From Paraclostridium bifermentans (GTDB taxonomy: Bacteria; Bacillota; Clostridia; Peptostreptococcales; Peptostreptococcaceae), in assembly GCF_019916025.1 (NCBI RefSeq), contig NZ_CP079737.1:2170001-2234000 (forward strand): a stretch of DNA of 64,000 nt, read 5' to 3'. The stretch's first letter is position 1. Every line of letters begins with the position of its first letter. This document shows positions 26,194 to 35,061 of this stretch, piece after piece. Under the pieces are notes generated by a model. The model was not told where the DNA came from and did no database searches. It saw only the letters and a list, made by a program, of their open reading frames with translations. The position numbers and the translations under genes were made by a program.

Positions 26194-26658
26194 TTAATGT
26201 TTATCTAATATATCATCGATTATTACTATTAATGTTAATATAAAAGCTTCATCTTCAAAATTTATATCTATAGTATATCCATCTGTAAGTTTAAATAAAT
26301 CTTTTTTTATATCAGCTATCTCTTTGTTTTCCTTATAAATTTTATATTTTCGATCAAATAAATTTCCATTTACCGTTAATTCTCCATATTTGCAGTTTAT
26401 AGTCATTCTATCTTTAATAAAAGTTAATTTTTTATTTAAAGTCGCTACTACTTCTGAATTTTCCATAACTTCGTACTTCGGCAATAATGCTAGTTTTTGC
26501 TTTACTTCATATAAAGTTTTATTATCTTTCATCATTTTAAATTGCAGCCCCACAGATATTAATTTATTATCTACAAAGAATGCATCTTCTTCTTTATCAT
26601 TTTTTATCCAAAAGTCTTCCTTTAACTTAAAAAGTTTAGATTTCATATGGTATCTCAT
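26194..26658 (-). CDS. LURP-one-related (LOR/YxjI-like) protein
   Basis: About 154 residues forming a tubby-like beta-barrel family (PF04525). Visible family pattern: KLFKLKEDFWIKNDKEEDAF, then alternating strands LYEVKQKLALLPKYEVM and YGELTVNGNLFDRKYKIY. No membrane anchor apart from the hydrophobic last helix (FILTLIVIIDDIL). Function in bacteria is unknown; relatives include phospholipid scramblases. GGAGG precedes the ATG at 26658. It sits between the response regulator and its kinase, an unusual place that suggests a link to membrane or envelope sensing. Confidence 0.85.
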   Translation of the reverse strand: MRYHMKSKLFKLKEDFWIKNDKEEDAFFVDNKLISVGLQFKMMKDNKTLYEVKQKLALLPKYEVMENSEVVATLNKKLTFIKDRMTINCKYGELTVNGNLFDRKYKIYKENKEIADIKKDLFKLTDGYTIDINFEDEAFILTLIVIIDDILDKH

Positions 26659-26681
26659 AATTTTCCTCCTAATGTACATAT

Positions 26682-27374
26682 TTATTTACTTTCAAATTTG
26701 TATCCAATTCCTCTTATTGTTTTTATATATTTAGGTTCTTTATTAGATTCTTCAATTTTATCTCTTATTTTGCTTATTTGAACCATTATAGCATTGTCTT
26801 CTGCTATATAGACTTCATCCCATACAGATTCAAATAAATTTTTTTTTGTAAAAACCTTATTTGGATTCTTCATGAACAATTCAACTATTTTTAATTCTGT
26901 TGATGTAAGTTGTATTTCTTCACCGTTTTTGGTTAACTTACAAGCTTCTAAATCTAATTTTAAATCCCCAACTTCTATTAATTGTTCTTCAATTTCATTC
27001 GAATTTGAGTATCCATATACTCTTCTTATTTGAGCATTAACTCTGGCTACTAATTCTAAAGGATCAAATGGCTTTGTAACATAATCGTCTGCTCCCATAT
27101 CTAAAGCTAATATTTTATCGTATCCTTCAACTTTGGCTGAAATAACTATTATTGGTATATTTAGCTTACTTCTTATATTTACAATTAAAGAATATCCATT
27201 TAAGTTTGGCATCATTATATCTACAATAGCTAAGTTTATATCATTTTTATCTATAATGTTAATAGCCTCTATACCGTCATAAGCCTTAAATATTTTATAA
27301 TCATTATTTCTAAAGTAAAGTTCTACTAATTCTACTATTTCTTTTTCATCATCTACGACTAAAATATTATACAT
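26682..27374 (-). CDS. OmpR/PhoB-family response regulator
   Basis: 230 residues. Receiver domain with VVDDEKEIVEL, the phospho-acceptor Asp in LAIVDIMMPNLNGY (about residue 53), the switch segment IVISAKVEGYDKI and the Lys in DDYVTKPFDPLEL. The C-terminal winged helix reads LTSTELKIVELFMKNPNKVFTK and TIRGIGYKFE. GGAGG precedes the ATG at 27374. It lies 55 bases after an ABC exporter permease and 23 bases before the LURP-one gene. Its likely target is this operon. Confidence 0.93.
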   Translation of the reverse strand: MYNILVVDDEKEIVELVELYFRNNDYKIFKAYDGIEAINIIDKNDINLAIVDIMMPNLNGYSLIVNIRSKLNIPIIVISAKVEGYDKILALDMGADDYVTKPFDPLELVARVNAQIRRVYGYSNSNEIEEQLIEVGDLKLDLEACKLTKNGEEIQLTSTELKIVELFMKNPNKVFTKKNLFESVWDEVYIAEDNAIMVQISKIRDKIEESNKEPKYIKTIRGIGYKFESK

Positions 27375-27429
27375 TATAATCCTCCTCTAATATATAAACC
27401 ATGATATTATACTTGTTTCTTAATATATA

Positions 27430-28140
27430 TTATCTTATTTCCTTGTTTTTGAAAATATAGCTTGAAATTACCATTCCTACTATAAAGTAAACTAAACTTA
27501 TTATAATATTGTTAATAGTATTAGTATTCATATCTGCAATATTTTTTAGTATATACGTTATGCTATATGGATTTAATTTACTAAAATACGAACATATTAT
27601 ATCAAATCCAATTATTATGAAAATACCAAATGATATAGTATGTCTTGAACTTGGTATTAAAAGACCTGGTATAAATAAAATTGAAACTAATCCTATTATA
27701 GGTATAAATGTAACTGCATATTTATAAATTACATCGCTAATTAATTCTAGTTCTGGAACTTGAGTCAATATTGAAGCTGCTATAATACTTATTATTATTT
27801 GAATTATCATGGTAATTAATACATTTATGCATATAAATACTAACTTGCCCATTAAGACCTCTGTCCTACTTATAGGATTTATAAGGTATATTTTCATTCC
27901 TCCATTATTAAACTCTTCTGTTATAACTTTAGAAATTATAATTATAATAAATGGAGGTATTATAGTTAATGTTGACTTAAGAAACATTAACATTATTTGA
28001 GATTCACCTAAAACGCTACTCCCAGCTACTTTTGTAGTTGCAAAATAAGCTAGTGCAGTAGATGCTAATATCAAAATATTTGCTAATAGTAAAGAACTTT
28101 TTTTGTTAGTTATAAATTCATTTTTTATTATACTATTCAT
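27430..28140 (-). CDS. ABC-2 type exporter permease
   Basis: 236 residues with six membrane helices in ABC-2 layout: helix 1 (about 18-38), the cytoplasmic EEFNNGGMKIYLINPISRTE segment that contacts the ATPase, then five more spans. Only one permease gene is present, so it should act as a homodimer with the ATPase encoded two bases upstream. Such pairs next to a two-component system often export bacitracin- or lantibiotic-type peptides or protect against them (inference). GGAGG precedes the ATG at 28140. Confidence 0.85.
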   Translation of the reverse strand: MNSIIKNEFITNKKSSLLLANILILASTALAYFATTKVAGSSVLGESQIMLMFLKSTLTIIPPFIIIIISKVITEEFNNGGMKIYLINPISRTEVLMGKLVFICINVLITMIIQIIISIIAASILTQVPELELISDVIYKYAVTFIPIIGLVSILFIPGLLIPSSRHTISFGIFIIIGFDIICSYFSKLNPYSITYILKNIADMNTNTINNIIISLVYFIVGMVISSYIFKNKEIR

Positions 28141-28142
28141 AA

Positions 28143-29051
28143 TTAATTTCCTCCTGTAACCTCTATAAATATGTCTTCTAAAGAACTATTATTTATTGAT
28201 ACTTCATATATCGGTATATTGTTATTTACAAGTTCTTTTATTACTAAAGCTATACTAGATTCATTAGCTTGAACAATTATTCCATTTTTTTCTGTTTTTT
28301 CTATCTTTGCATAATTTTTATCATTTAAAACTCTTGCTGCTTCACCTATACCTGTAGTTTTTATAAAAAATAGATCTTTTTTAGTAGTTATACTTTCTAT
28401 GTCTGATTCTAGAATCTGTTTCCCATTTTTTATAATTATAACTTTATTACAAATCATTTCTATTTCATGTAAAATATGTGATGATATTATAATAGTTTTT
28501 TTGTGTTTAGTAACCAATTCTTTTATTAATTGTCTCATTTCTATAACACCTTTTGGATCTAATCCATTTGTTGGCTCATCTAATAATATTATTTTAGGAT
28601 TTTTTATAAGTGCCATAGCAATTCCTAATCTTTGCTTCATACCCAAAGAGTAATTTTTAGCTTTTTCATTACCTCTACCTTTAAGACCTACTATTTCTAA
28701 CACTTCATCAATTTCATAGCTACAAGAATACGTATCACTAAAGTTTTTTACTATTTTTAAGTTTTCATATGCAGTTAACTCAAGGTATATTGCTGGACTT
28801 TCTATAATTGCAGCTACATTTTTTATAGCCTCTTTAAATTTTTTGTCTATATCATATCCATCAATATAAACTTTACCACTATCTTTATTAATTAAATTTA
28901 ATATCATTTTCATTGTGGTACTTTTACCTGCTCCATTTGGCCCTAAAAATCCAAATATGTCACCTTGGTTTACAGTAAAACTTAAATTATCAACAACTAA
29001 CTTATTTCCTCGTTTTTTAGTCAGGTTTTCAACTTTTAAAATTTCTTGCAT
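28143..29051 (-). CDS. ABC exporter ATP-binding protein (BcrA/LanF-like)
   Basis: About 302 residues. Walker A FLGPNGAGKSTTMKMILN, signature YSLGMKQRLGIAMALI, Walker B IILLDEPTNGLDPKG, H-loop ISSHILHEIEMIC, and the C-terminal extension (about 215-302) seen in BcrA-type antibiotic-export ATPases. A GTG at 29060 is in frame but lies in the Shine-Dalgarno GAGGTG; the ATG at 29051 is the start. First gene of the ABC-permease-regulator-LURP-kinase operon. Confidence 0.92.
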   Translation of the reverse strand: MQEILKVENLTKKRGNKLVVDNLSFTVNQGDIFGFLGPNGAGKSTTMKMILNLINKDSGKVYIDGYDIDKKFKEAIKNVAAIIESPAIYLELTAYENLKIVKNFSDTYSCSYEIDEVLEIVGLKGRGNEKAKNYSLGMKQRLGIAMALIKNPKIILLDEPTNGLDPKGVIEMRQLIKELVTKHKKTIIISSHILHEIEMICNKVIIIKNGKQILESDIESITTKKDLFFIKTTGIGEAARVLNDKNYAKIEKTEKNGIIVQANESSIALVIKELVNNNIPIYEVSINNSSLEDIFIEVTGGN

Positions 29052-29152
29052 ATTTATCACCTCTTCATTTAATTTGATAATATAATTTTAAAGTTGTAAC
29101 CTTTCTAAAACCTTTCTATATTATTTAATGTTTTTAAATTTTTTTATTTTAA

Positions 29153-29184
29153 TAAAAAAAAAACTAGCTTTTCAGCTAGTTTTA
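29153..29184 (-). terminator. Terminator after the MFS gene
   Basis: AAAACTAGCT / AGCTAGTTTT stem, four-base loop, flanked by A- and T-runs, at the MFS stop codon. Confidence 0.85.
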
Positions 29185-30420
29185 TTTATTACTTGTAATG
29201 TTTAAGCATTGTATATTCTTTTTTATTTTAAGTTCATTTTTGTATATATAACTAAATAGTATAACTGCTATTAAGTAAAATGCAACCGTAAAATAATAAG
29301 GAATTGTATAAGATATAGTTTCCATTAAAAAGCCACCAATTGCAATTCCTATAGCTCTACTAATATTACTAGATAAAGCTATTAAACTACTCATATTGGT
29401 TCTTTCACTTTCATGCACAATTTCCATAGATAAGTTTTGAATAAGTGGCATAGCCATATTCATAAGTCCATTTCTCATAAAAAATGCAATAGTTATAATA
29501 AATATTCCTTGTGGAAAAGCAATTGATAGTAAAAATGGAATAGATAATAATTGACAAATTATAACTGATTTTACCTTTCCAAACTTGTTCGACATAAAAG
29601 GTATAATCATGCCTCCTATTATACACCCAAATTGTGATATTGAAAGTATAGTTCCAACAATATTATCACCTATATCCATAGAATATTTTAAGTATACACT
29701 AAAAAATGGTACAATTATTCCAGCCCCTATTCCTATTAGGAATTGATAAACCATAAAACTTACAATCTTTTTATTTAATATAGATGCATATCCTTTTAAA
29801 CACTCTTTTAAATTTCTATGTTTTTCATACTCAGGTTCCTTCATAAAAAATATAGGAATCAAAGCTAAAATAGATAATATAGAAGTTATTATAAATATAT
29901 ACTTTATAGATTCACTTGATGTAAAATAATTATCTAGATAAGATGACATAACTCCACCTAAAAAAGAAGCACCCATCATACCTATATTAGACATTATAAA
30001 ATTCGTACTAAAAACTGATACTCGTTCCTCTTCAGATGTATTTTCAAGTATGTACATACCTTCTGCTGTAGTTTTTATACTCATCCCAAAACCATTTATA
30101 ATTGCCATAATTAATATTAAGTTTGAATTATTGAAAAAAACTATAAAAATAGAACCTATTGCTATACATATAAATCCTAAATTGAAACTTTTTTTCCTAC
30201 CTATTCTTTCAATTAAGTACGCACTAAAGATAGATCCTATTGCTATAGAAAATGTATTAATTGAAAGAACACTTCCTACAAACTGTTCTTTATAACCAAT
30301 TTCTTTTAAGTATATCCCCACAAACATATTAAAAATTCCCATAGCAAAAGAAGCTATAAGATTTATAGTAAGAAACAACTTTATATTCTTACTTAGTTTT
30401 ATCTTACAAGCATTTTTCAT
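29182..30420 (-). CDS. Major facilitator superfamily transporter
   Basis: About 412 residues, 12 membrane spans. The MFS loop 2-3 signature is present as YLIERIGRKKSFNLG (about 75-89) and its repeat in the second half as FMSNKFGKVKSVIIC. Early helices include FAMGIFNMFVGIYLKEIG. It is probably a drug or metabolite exporter; the substrate cannot be told. GAGGGG precedes the ATG at 30420; six extra in-frame codons upstream are not used. Single-gene unit. Confidence 0.88.
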   Translation of the reverse strand: MKNACKIKLSKNIKLFLTINLIASFAMGIFNMFVGIYLKEIGYKEQFVGSVLSINTFSIAIGSIFSAYLIERIGRKKSFNLGFICIAIGSIFIVFFNNSNLILIMAIINGFGMSIKTTAEGMYILENTSEEERVSVFSTNFIMSNIGMMGASFLGGVMSSYLDNYFTSSESIKYIFIITSILSILALIPIFFMKEPEYEKHRNLKECLKGYASILNKKIVSFMVYQFLIGIGAGIIVPFFSVYLKYSMDIGDNIVGTILSISQFGCIIGGMIIPFMSNKFGKVKSVIICQLLSIPFLLSIAFPQGIFIITIAFFMRNGLMNMAMPLIQNLSMEIVHESERTNMSSLIALSSNISRAIGIAIGGFLMETISYTIPYYFTVAFYLIAVILFSYIYKNELKIKKNIQCLNITSNK

Positions 30421-30515
30421 TATATCCCCTCTTCTCACAACCTTTTTGTCTTTTCAATATAAGTGTATTTCTTTTTTTTATTTTTTTCAATATTCTTTAA
30501 ATAGTTTATTATAAT

Positions 30516-30557
30516 AAAACGACTTGATTTAATTATATAATTAAACCAAGCCGTTTT
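30516..30557 (-). terminator. Terminator after the long RelA/SpoT-domain gene
   Basis: Near-perfect stem of about 20 bp, AAAACGACTTG to CAAGCCGTTTT with A/T-rich inner pairs, and T-run, a few bases after the stop codon. Confidence 0.88.
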
Positions 30558-30563
30558 ATTTTT

Positions 30564-31931
30564 TTAATCTCGTATTGCATCTTTTATTTTTTTATTTAAA
30601 ACTTCCCTATACTTACCACGCTTATATTTATATTCTTTAAACGAATCTACATTTCTACATATATCATTTATTACTTTTTTAGTTATATTGTTTATACTAT
30701 CTAAATTTTCCTCATATAAAATTTCTATAGAGTCTATTTCTATTAAAGTGTCCACTACTTCCATGTATATATCTTTTAATACATGTTTACTATCACTTTC
30801 AAAAGCTAATTCTAATTTTGCCTGATATTTTATAGGAACTACCTTTTCTTTTATAAATAAAATAAAGTTTTCAAAATCTTTTTTATTATTAAGTGGCTCT
30901 ACTTCAAATAAAATTCTAAAGAATAAATTCCATATAAACTCACAATTTAATTTAGATATAATAAAATTGCCTAGCCTTTCACAAAATTCATCCTCAAACT
31001 CAGGTAATTTCCCAAATCTAATTTTAGAGTTAAAGTCTATATCTTTTTTAGAAATTTCATTTATTCTTTTAAGTCCTTTTATTGTAGTATCTTCACTTAT
31101 ATCCATTCCATCTTTTTCTTTATTAAATGAATAATTTATTATTGTCTCACAAGGTTTTTTAAAATCTATTATAAATCCTATGTCAGCTTCCATTTTTTCT
31201 GCAAAGGTATCATATGCAATCTTTGCTAAAAACTTTTCCATAGATTTTCTTTTGCTATCTTTATCTTTATTATTTCCACTGAAATTTTTATAAACAGATA
31301 ATAATTGATTATCTATAAGTGTTAAATTGGTCTTTATTGATGCAAATACATCACTTAAAAACTTATCCATCATAACATATGCATTATTCTTGTAAATAAC
31401 ATTATGTTCTATTTCACTCCAAAAAATATTAACCATAGATTTTATCTGAATTTCAAAATTTATTTTATTGTCTCCATATAAAAACAATCCATCTATTCTA
31501 TATATTTCAAATCCATTTTTTTGTTTCCTTGGCTGGTCTTTGTCTAATCTAATTCTTATATTTTCATTTTCCTCATTATAATAATATATATGGTCTTCAC
31601 TTATATTGAAATACGATTTTAAAAGCTTATATATATTTCTTTCTTCCTCTATAAACCTACACTCTAATCTTACCCCAATTAAATCTGATAAGTTATGTAT
31701 TAAAAGCTTAGGTGTTTTATATTTATTTAAATATTTATTTCTTATAATTTTCTCTCTTAAGCTATATTCACTTTTTACTCTTGAATTGACATTTAAGTAT
31801 TCTTGTTCGTTAATATTTAATATACATTCAAAATATTTTACTAGTTCTTCTGATAACATGTTAAGCGTCGGCGTTATATCATTTAACAATTCTACAGCTT
31901 CATCAATGTATTCAAATTCTCTCAAACTCAT
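30564..31931 (-). CDS. Long RelA/SpoT-domain protein (putative alarmone synthetase)
   Basis: 455 residues. Residues about 45-200 resemble the RelA_SpoT nucleotidyltransferase domain (COG2357): VKSEYSLREKIIRNKYLNKY, LSDLIGVRLECRF, and NFEIQIKSMVNIFWSEIEHNVIYK, which matches the EIQIRT..W..IEH.l.YK pattern. The usual G-Y-R-S-V-H motif is replaced around EIYRIDGLFLYG, so activity is uncertain. The C-terminal 240 residues are helical and unlike RSH regulatory domains. No hydrolase (HD) domain. AAGGAG precedes the ATG at 31931. A second, shorter relative is at 40.3-41.1 kb. Confidence 0.8.
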   Translation of the reverse strand: MSLREFEYIDEAVELLNDITPTLNMLSEELVKYFECILNINEQEYLNVNSRVKSEYSLREKIIRNKYLNKYKTPKLLIHNLSDLIGVRLECRFIEEERNIYKLLKSYFNISEDHIYYYNEENENIRIRLDKDQPRKQKNGFEIYRIDGLFLYGDNKINFEIQIKSMVNIFWSEIEHNVIYKNNAYVMMDKFLSDVFASIKTNLTLIDNQLLSVYKNFSGNNKDKDSKRKSMEKFLAKIAYDTFAEKMEADIGFIIDFKKPCETIINYSFNKEKDGMDISEDTTIKGLKRINEISKKDIDFNSKIRFGKLPEFEDEFCERLGNFIISKLNCEFIWNLFFRILFEVEPLNNKKDFENFILFIKEKVVPIKYQAKLELAFESDSKHVLKDIYMEVVDTLIEIDSIEILYEENLDSINNITKKVINDICRNVDSFKEYKYKRGKYREVLNKKIKDAIRD

Positions 31932-32024
31932 AATAAGTTCTCCTTGGCGTCTTTTTTATATAACTAAATTTTACACAAAAACTCAAATTTAAGCAAATAA
32001 CGAAATTGTAATTTTATTTGATTA

Positions 32025-33350
32025 TTAATTTCGATACGCTCTAGTGCCTTTTCTAAAATAAAAAGTAACGGAGAAAAATATAGTCAATAATTCAGCAATA
32101 GGTATTGCTAACCATATACCATTTAGTCCTATAAAATTAGGTAATATAGTAATTGTAGCCACTACAAACACTAAAGATCTAAGAATAGATATTATAGCAG
32201 ATACCTGTCCATCCCCTATAGCTGTAAAATAACCTGACATAAAAATATTTGTTCCTATTATTAAAAATCCATATGAAAATAATTTTATACCTGATGTAGC
32301 AATAGTATAAACTTCTAAGTCATTAGTAAATATAGATATTATATACTTACCTCCAATTATAGAAATTAAAAATATAACTATAGAACTCCATCCAATTGTT
32401 ACAAAGCTATGTTTTAAACTTTCTTTTATTTTTTCTTTATTTTTAGCTCCAAAGTTATAACTAATCATAGGTCCTATTCCAACTGCAATTCCAAAATATA
32501 CCGCTATAAAGAAATAATATATATATATTATTATCGACATTGCAGCAACACCATTTTCTCCGCTAAAAGTTAATATACTTTTATTAAATAAAAATGTAGT
32601 TATACCTGTTGATAGCTCTGTAAACATTTCTGAACTACCATTATAACAAGAATTAAATAGTTCTTTAAAATTAGCTTTTGGTTTTGTAAATTCTAAATTC
32701 GAATTATTCCCTTTGAAATAAATTATTCCTATTATACCTGAAATAGTTATGGCAATATATGTTCCTAATCCAGCCCCTAAAATTCCCATATCAAGCACTA
32801 CTATAAATAAAAAATCAAAAACTATATTTAAAACTAATCCTAGTGAAGACATTAAAAGAGATACTTTAGGGCTACCATCTACCCTAGCATAGTATTCAAA
32901 GTATAACTTTAACATCATTGGAATGGTCATAAGTACAGTTACAATCCCATATGATTTTGCGTATGGATATAATATATCAGTCGTTCCTAAAAATCTAAGT
33001 ATAGGATCTAAAAATATTACTCCCAAAATAGTAAGTACTACGCCTATAGAAATTAAAACTACTGTTACAAATGAAAATAACTCATTAGCTCCTTTTATAT
33101 TTTTTTCCCCAAGCTTTATACCAACTAAAGCTCCAGATCCTGTAGCTAGCATAACTGCAATCCCAAATACTACACAAGTTATAGGTATTATAATATTTAT
33201 TGATGCCAGTGCATCTGAGTTTACATATCTCGATACGAAAAATCCATCTATAGTAGTATAAAATGATAGAAATATCATTGTTATGATGGATGGAAATACA
33301 TATCTTAAAAACTCCTTGTAATTTTGTTTTTTCGCAAATACTTCTTCCAT
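32025..33350 (-). CDS. MATE-family efflux transporter controlled by a divergent MerR gene
   Basis: 441 residues with 12 membrane spans. N-terminus EFLRYVFPSIITMIFLSFYTTIDGFFVSRYV is typical of the MepA-like MATE branch; the second half has AVGIGPMISYNFGAKNKEKI. It resembles the pump at 11.3-12.6 kb but is clearly distinct. AGAGGTG precedes the ATG at 33350. Its promoter overlaps that of the MerR gene on the opposite strand, so the regulator very likely induces this pump. Confidence 0.92.
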   Translation of the reverse strand: MEEVFAKKQNYKEFLRYVFPSIITMIFLSFYTTIDGFFVSRYVNSDALASINIIIPITCVVFGIAVMLATGSGALVGIKLGEKNIKGANELFSFVTVVLISIGVVLTILGVIFLDPILRFLGTTDILYPYAKSYGIVTVLMTIPMMLKLYFEYYARVDGSPKVSLLMSSLGLVLNIVFDFLFIVVLDMGILGAGLGTYIAITISGIIGIIYFKGNNSNLEFTKPKANFKELFNSCYNGSSEMFTELSTGITTFLFNKSILTFSGENGVAAMSIIIYIYYFFIAVYFGIAVGIGPMISYNFGAKNKEKIKESLKHSFVTIGWSSIVIFLISIIGGKYIISIFTNDLEVYTIATSGIKLFSYGFLIIGTNIFMSGYFTAIGDGQVSAIISILRSLVFVVATITILPNFIGLNGIWLAIPIAELLTIFFSVTFYFRKGTRAYRN

Positions 33351-33387
33351 TTTTTCACCTCTACATTTTTTAAATAATTGATATTAC

Positions 33388-33430
33388 TTGACATTATTAA
33401 TTGTGAAGGATATAGTAACTATATTGTCAA
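33388..33430. promoter_or_regulatory. Overlapping divergent promoters with MerR dyad
   Basis: Minus strand (MATE): TTGACA (33425-33430), a 19-base spacer and CACAAT (33400-33405), the over-long spacing typical of MerR-activated promoters. The spacer starts with the perfect 7-1-7 palindrome ATATAGTAACTATAT (33410-33424). Plus strand (MerR gene): TTGACA (33388-33393), 17 bases, TATAGT (33411-33416), whose -10 lies inside the same palindrome, so the regulator would repress itself while activating the pump. Confidence 0.8.
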
Positions 33431-33463
33431 TGAAATTTCAAAATAAAATTTGAGGTGATATGT

Positions 33464-34285
33464 TTGAATTTTACTGTAGGCGAATTAGCAAAGTTAAATG
33501 GAATGAACAAACAAACGCTAATATATTATGATAATATCGATTTATTTAAACCTAAAGTTGTTGATGAAAATAACGGATATAGATACTACACTTCTGATCA
33601 ATTAGAAGTTTTAGATAGTATATTAGTTTTAAGAGAACTTGGAATTCCTATAAAAGAAATTAAAGATTTTTTAATTAAAAGAGATGATAACAAAGCATTA
33701 ATTCTTCTAAAAGAACAAAAAATCAAGTTGCAATCTCAACTTAAAAATTTGAAAAAAAGTATAGCAAGGCTTGAGAATAAAATAGAAACAATAGAAAGTT
33801 TAAATGAATATGATGATAAAGTTTACTTTCAAGAATTACAATCTGAATTTATCATTACACAAAAAGTAGAAGAACCTTTTCAACTTCTACAAACCGATAT
33901 CGCATTTAAAAAATTGTTAACTATCGTTAATAAAAATAAATATCCATACAACTATCAGGTAGGTACAATAATATCATTAGAAAATTTACTTAGCAAAAAC
34001 TATACTACTGCGCATTCCGTATTTTTCCCATTGCATAATAAATTAAGTGCTCCAAATGTTTTAAAAAAAGCTGAAGGACTTTATGCTATAACTCTTCACA
34101 AAGGAGAATATAAAGACGTAGGAAAAACTTACGAAATACTAATAGATAATATAAATAAAAATGGTTATGAAATGGCAGGACCTTCTTTTGAATATGGTAT
34201 TTTAGATAGCTTAACATCTTATAGTTCAAAAGATTATATAACAAAAATATCTATACCAATAAAAAAAGCTTTAGCAATTTTTTAA
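33464..34285 (+). CDS. MerR-family regulator of the divergent MATE pump
   Basis: About 273 residues. Helix-turn-helix FTVGELAKLNGMNKQTLIYYD, wing LFKPKVVDENNGYRYY, a long coiled coil (about 85-125), and a C-terminal effector domain with GLYAITLHKGEYKDVGKTYE. A GTG at 33455 is in frame but lies in the Shine-Dalgarno; TTG at 33464, six bases after GAGGTG, is the likely start. Divergent orientation and the shared dyad make the MATE gene its probable target. Confidence 0.9.
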   Translation: MNFTVGELAKLNGMNKQTLIYYDNIDLFKPKVVDENNGYRYYTSDQLEVLDSILVLRELGIPIKEIKDFLIKRDDNKALILLKEQKIKLQSQLKNLKKSIARLENKIETIESLNEYDDKVYFQELQSEFIITQKVEEPFQLLQTDIAFKKLLTIVNKNKYPYNYQVGTIISLENLLSKNYTTAHSVFFPLHNKLSAPNVLKKAEGLYAITLHKGEYKDVGKTYEILIDNINKNGYEMAGPSFEYGILDSLTSYSSKDYITKISIPIKKALAIF

Positions 34286-34303
34286 AATCGCTAAAGCTTT
34301 TTT
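34262..34303. terminator. Bidirectional terminator between merR and btuD
   Basis: AAAAAAGCTTTAGC / GCTAAAGCTTTTTT stem with a 14-base loop. One arm encodes the last codons of the MerR gene and the other abuts the end of the convergent ATPase gene. Confidence 0.85.
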
Positions 34304-35057
34304 ATTTCCATTTTTCTAAAACCTCTAACATAAATTCCTTTATGTCTATATTATAAACTTCTTTTAAATAATCTCCATTAAAAACTTCTCTTGAACTTCC
34401 ATAACAAACTATCTCTCCATGATTTAATAAACAAACCGCATCACTAAAATAGTGAACTAAATTTAAATCATGTAAAACTCCAATAACAATTTTATTATTA
34501 TCTTTTGCCCATTTGGATAGATGTTCTAACAATTCAATTTGATATTTTAAGTCTAGATGATTAGTAGGTTCATCCAACAATATAACATCTGGGTCTTGAG
34601 CAATTGTTCTTGCTAAAAATACTCTTTGTAACTGTCCACCACTTAATTCATTTATGGTTTTATCTTTTATATCACTTAATCCTACCTTTTCAATGCAATC
34701 CAATACTATTTTTTTATCTTCTTTACTTAAAGAATTAAATACTCCCGTTGAATGTGCATATCTACCAAGTGCTACAGTTTCATATATGGTATATGGAAAA
34801 TATATTTGAGTTATCTGACTCATAAGTCCTACTTTTTTTGCTAGATTTTTCCTTGAAAAATTACAAACTTCCATACCATCAATAGTTATACTTCCTTTAT
34901 ATTTTATAATATTAGCTATAGATTTCAAAAGCGTACTTTTTCCACATCCATTTGGTCCTACTATGCAAAGATTTTTTCCTCTTTCAACTTTAAAATTAAC
35001 ATTTTTTATAACATCAACGTCTTCATAACCACAATAAAGATTTTTTACTTCTAACAT
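34302..35057 (-). CDS. btuD: Cobalamin/iron-type ABC importer ATP-binding protein (BtuD-like)
   Basis: About 251 residues. Walker A IVGPNGCGKSTLLKSIA, Q-loop MSQITQIYFPYT, signature ELSGGQLQRVFLARTIA, Walker B VILLDEPTNHLDLKYQ: the FecE/BtuD group. The frame is open to 35108, but the ATG at 35057, four bases after the permease stop and behind AGGAAAGAAG, fits the family start MLEVKNLYCGY. Last gene of the B12-riboswitch operon, which is the basis for naming cobalamin as the substrate. Confidence 0.9.
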   Translation of the reverse strand: MLEVKNLYCGYEDVDVIKNVNFKVERGKNLCIVGPNGCGKSTLLKSIANIIKYKGSITIDGMEVCNFSRKNLAKKVGLMSQITQIYFPYTIYETVALGRYAHSTGVFNSLSKEDKKIVLDCIEKVGLSDIKDKTINELSGGQLQRVFLARTIAQDPDVILLDEPTNHLDLKYQIELLEHLSKWAKDNNKIVIGVLHDLNLVHYFSDAVCLLNHGEIVCYGSSREVFNGDYLKEVYNIDIKEFMLEVLEKWK

Positions 35058-35061
35058 TTCA

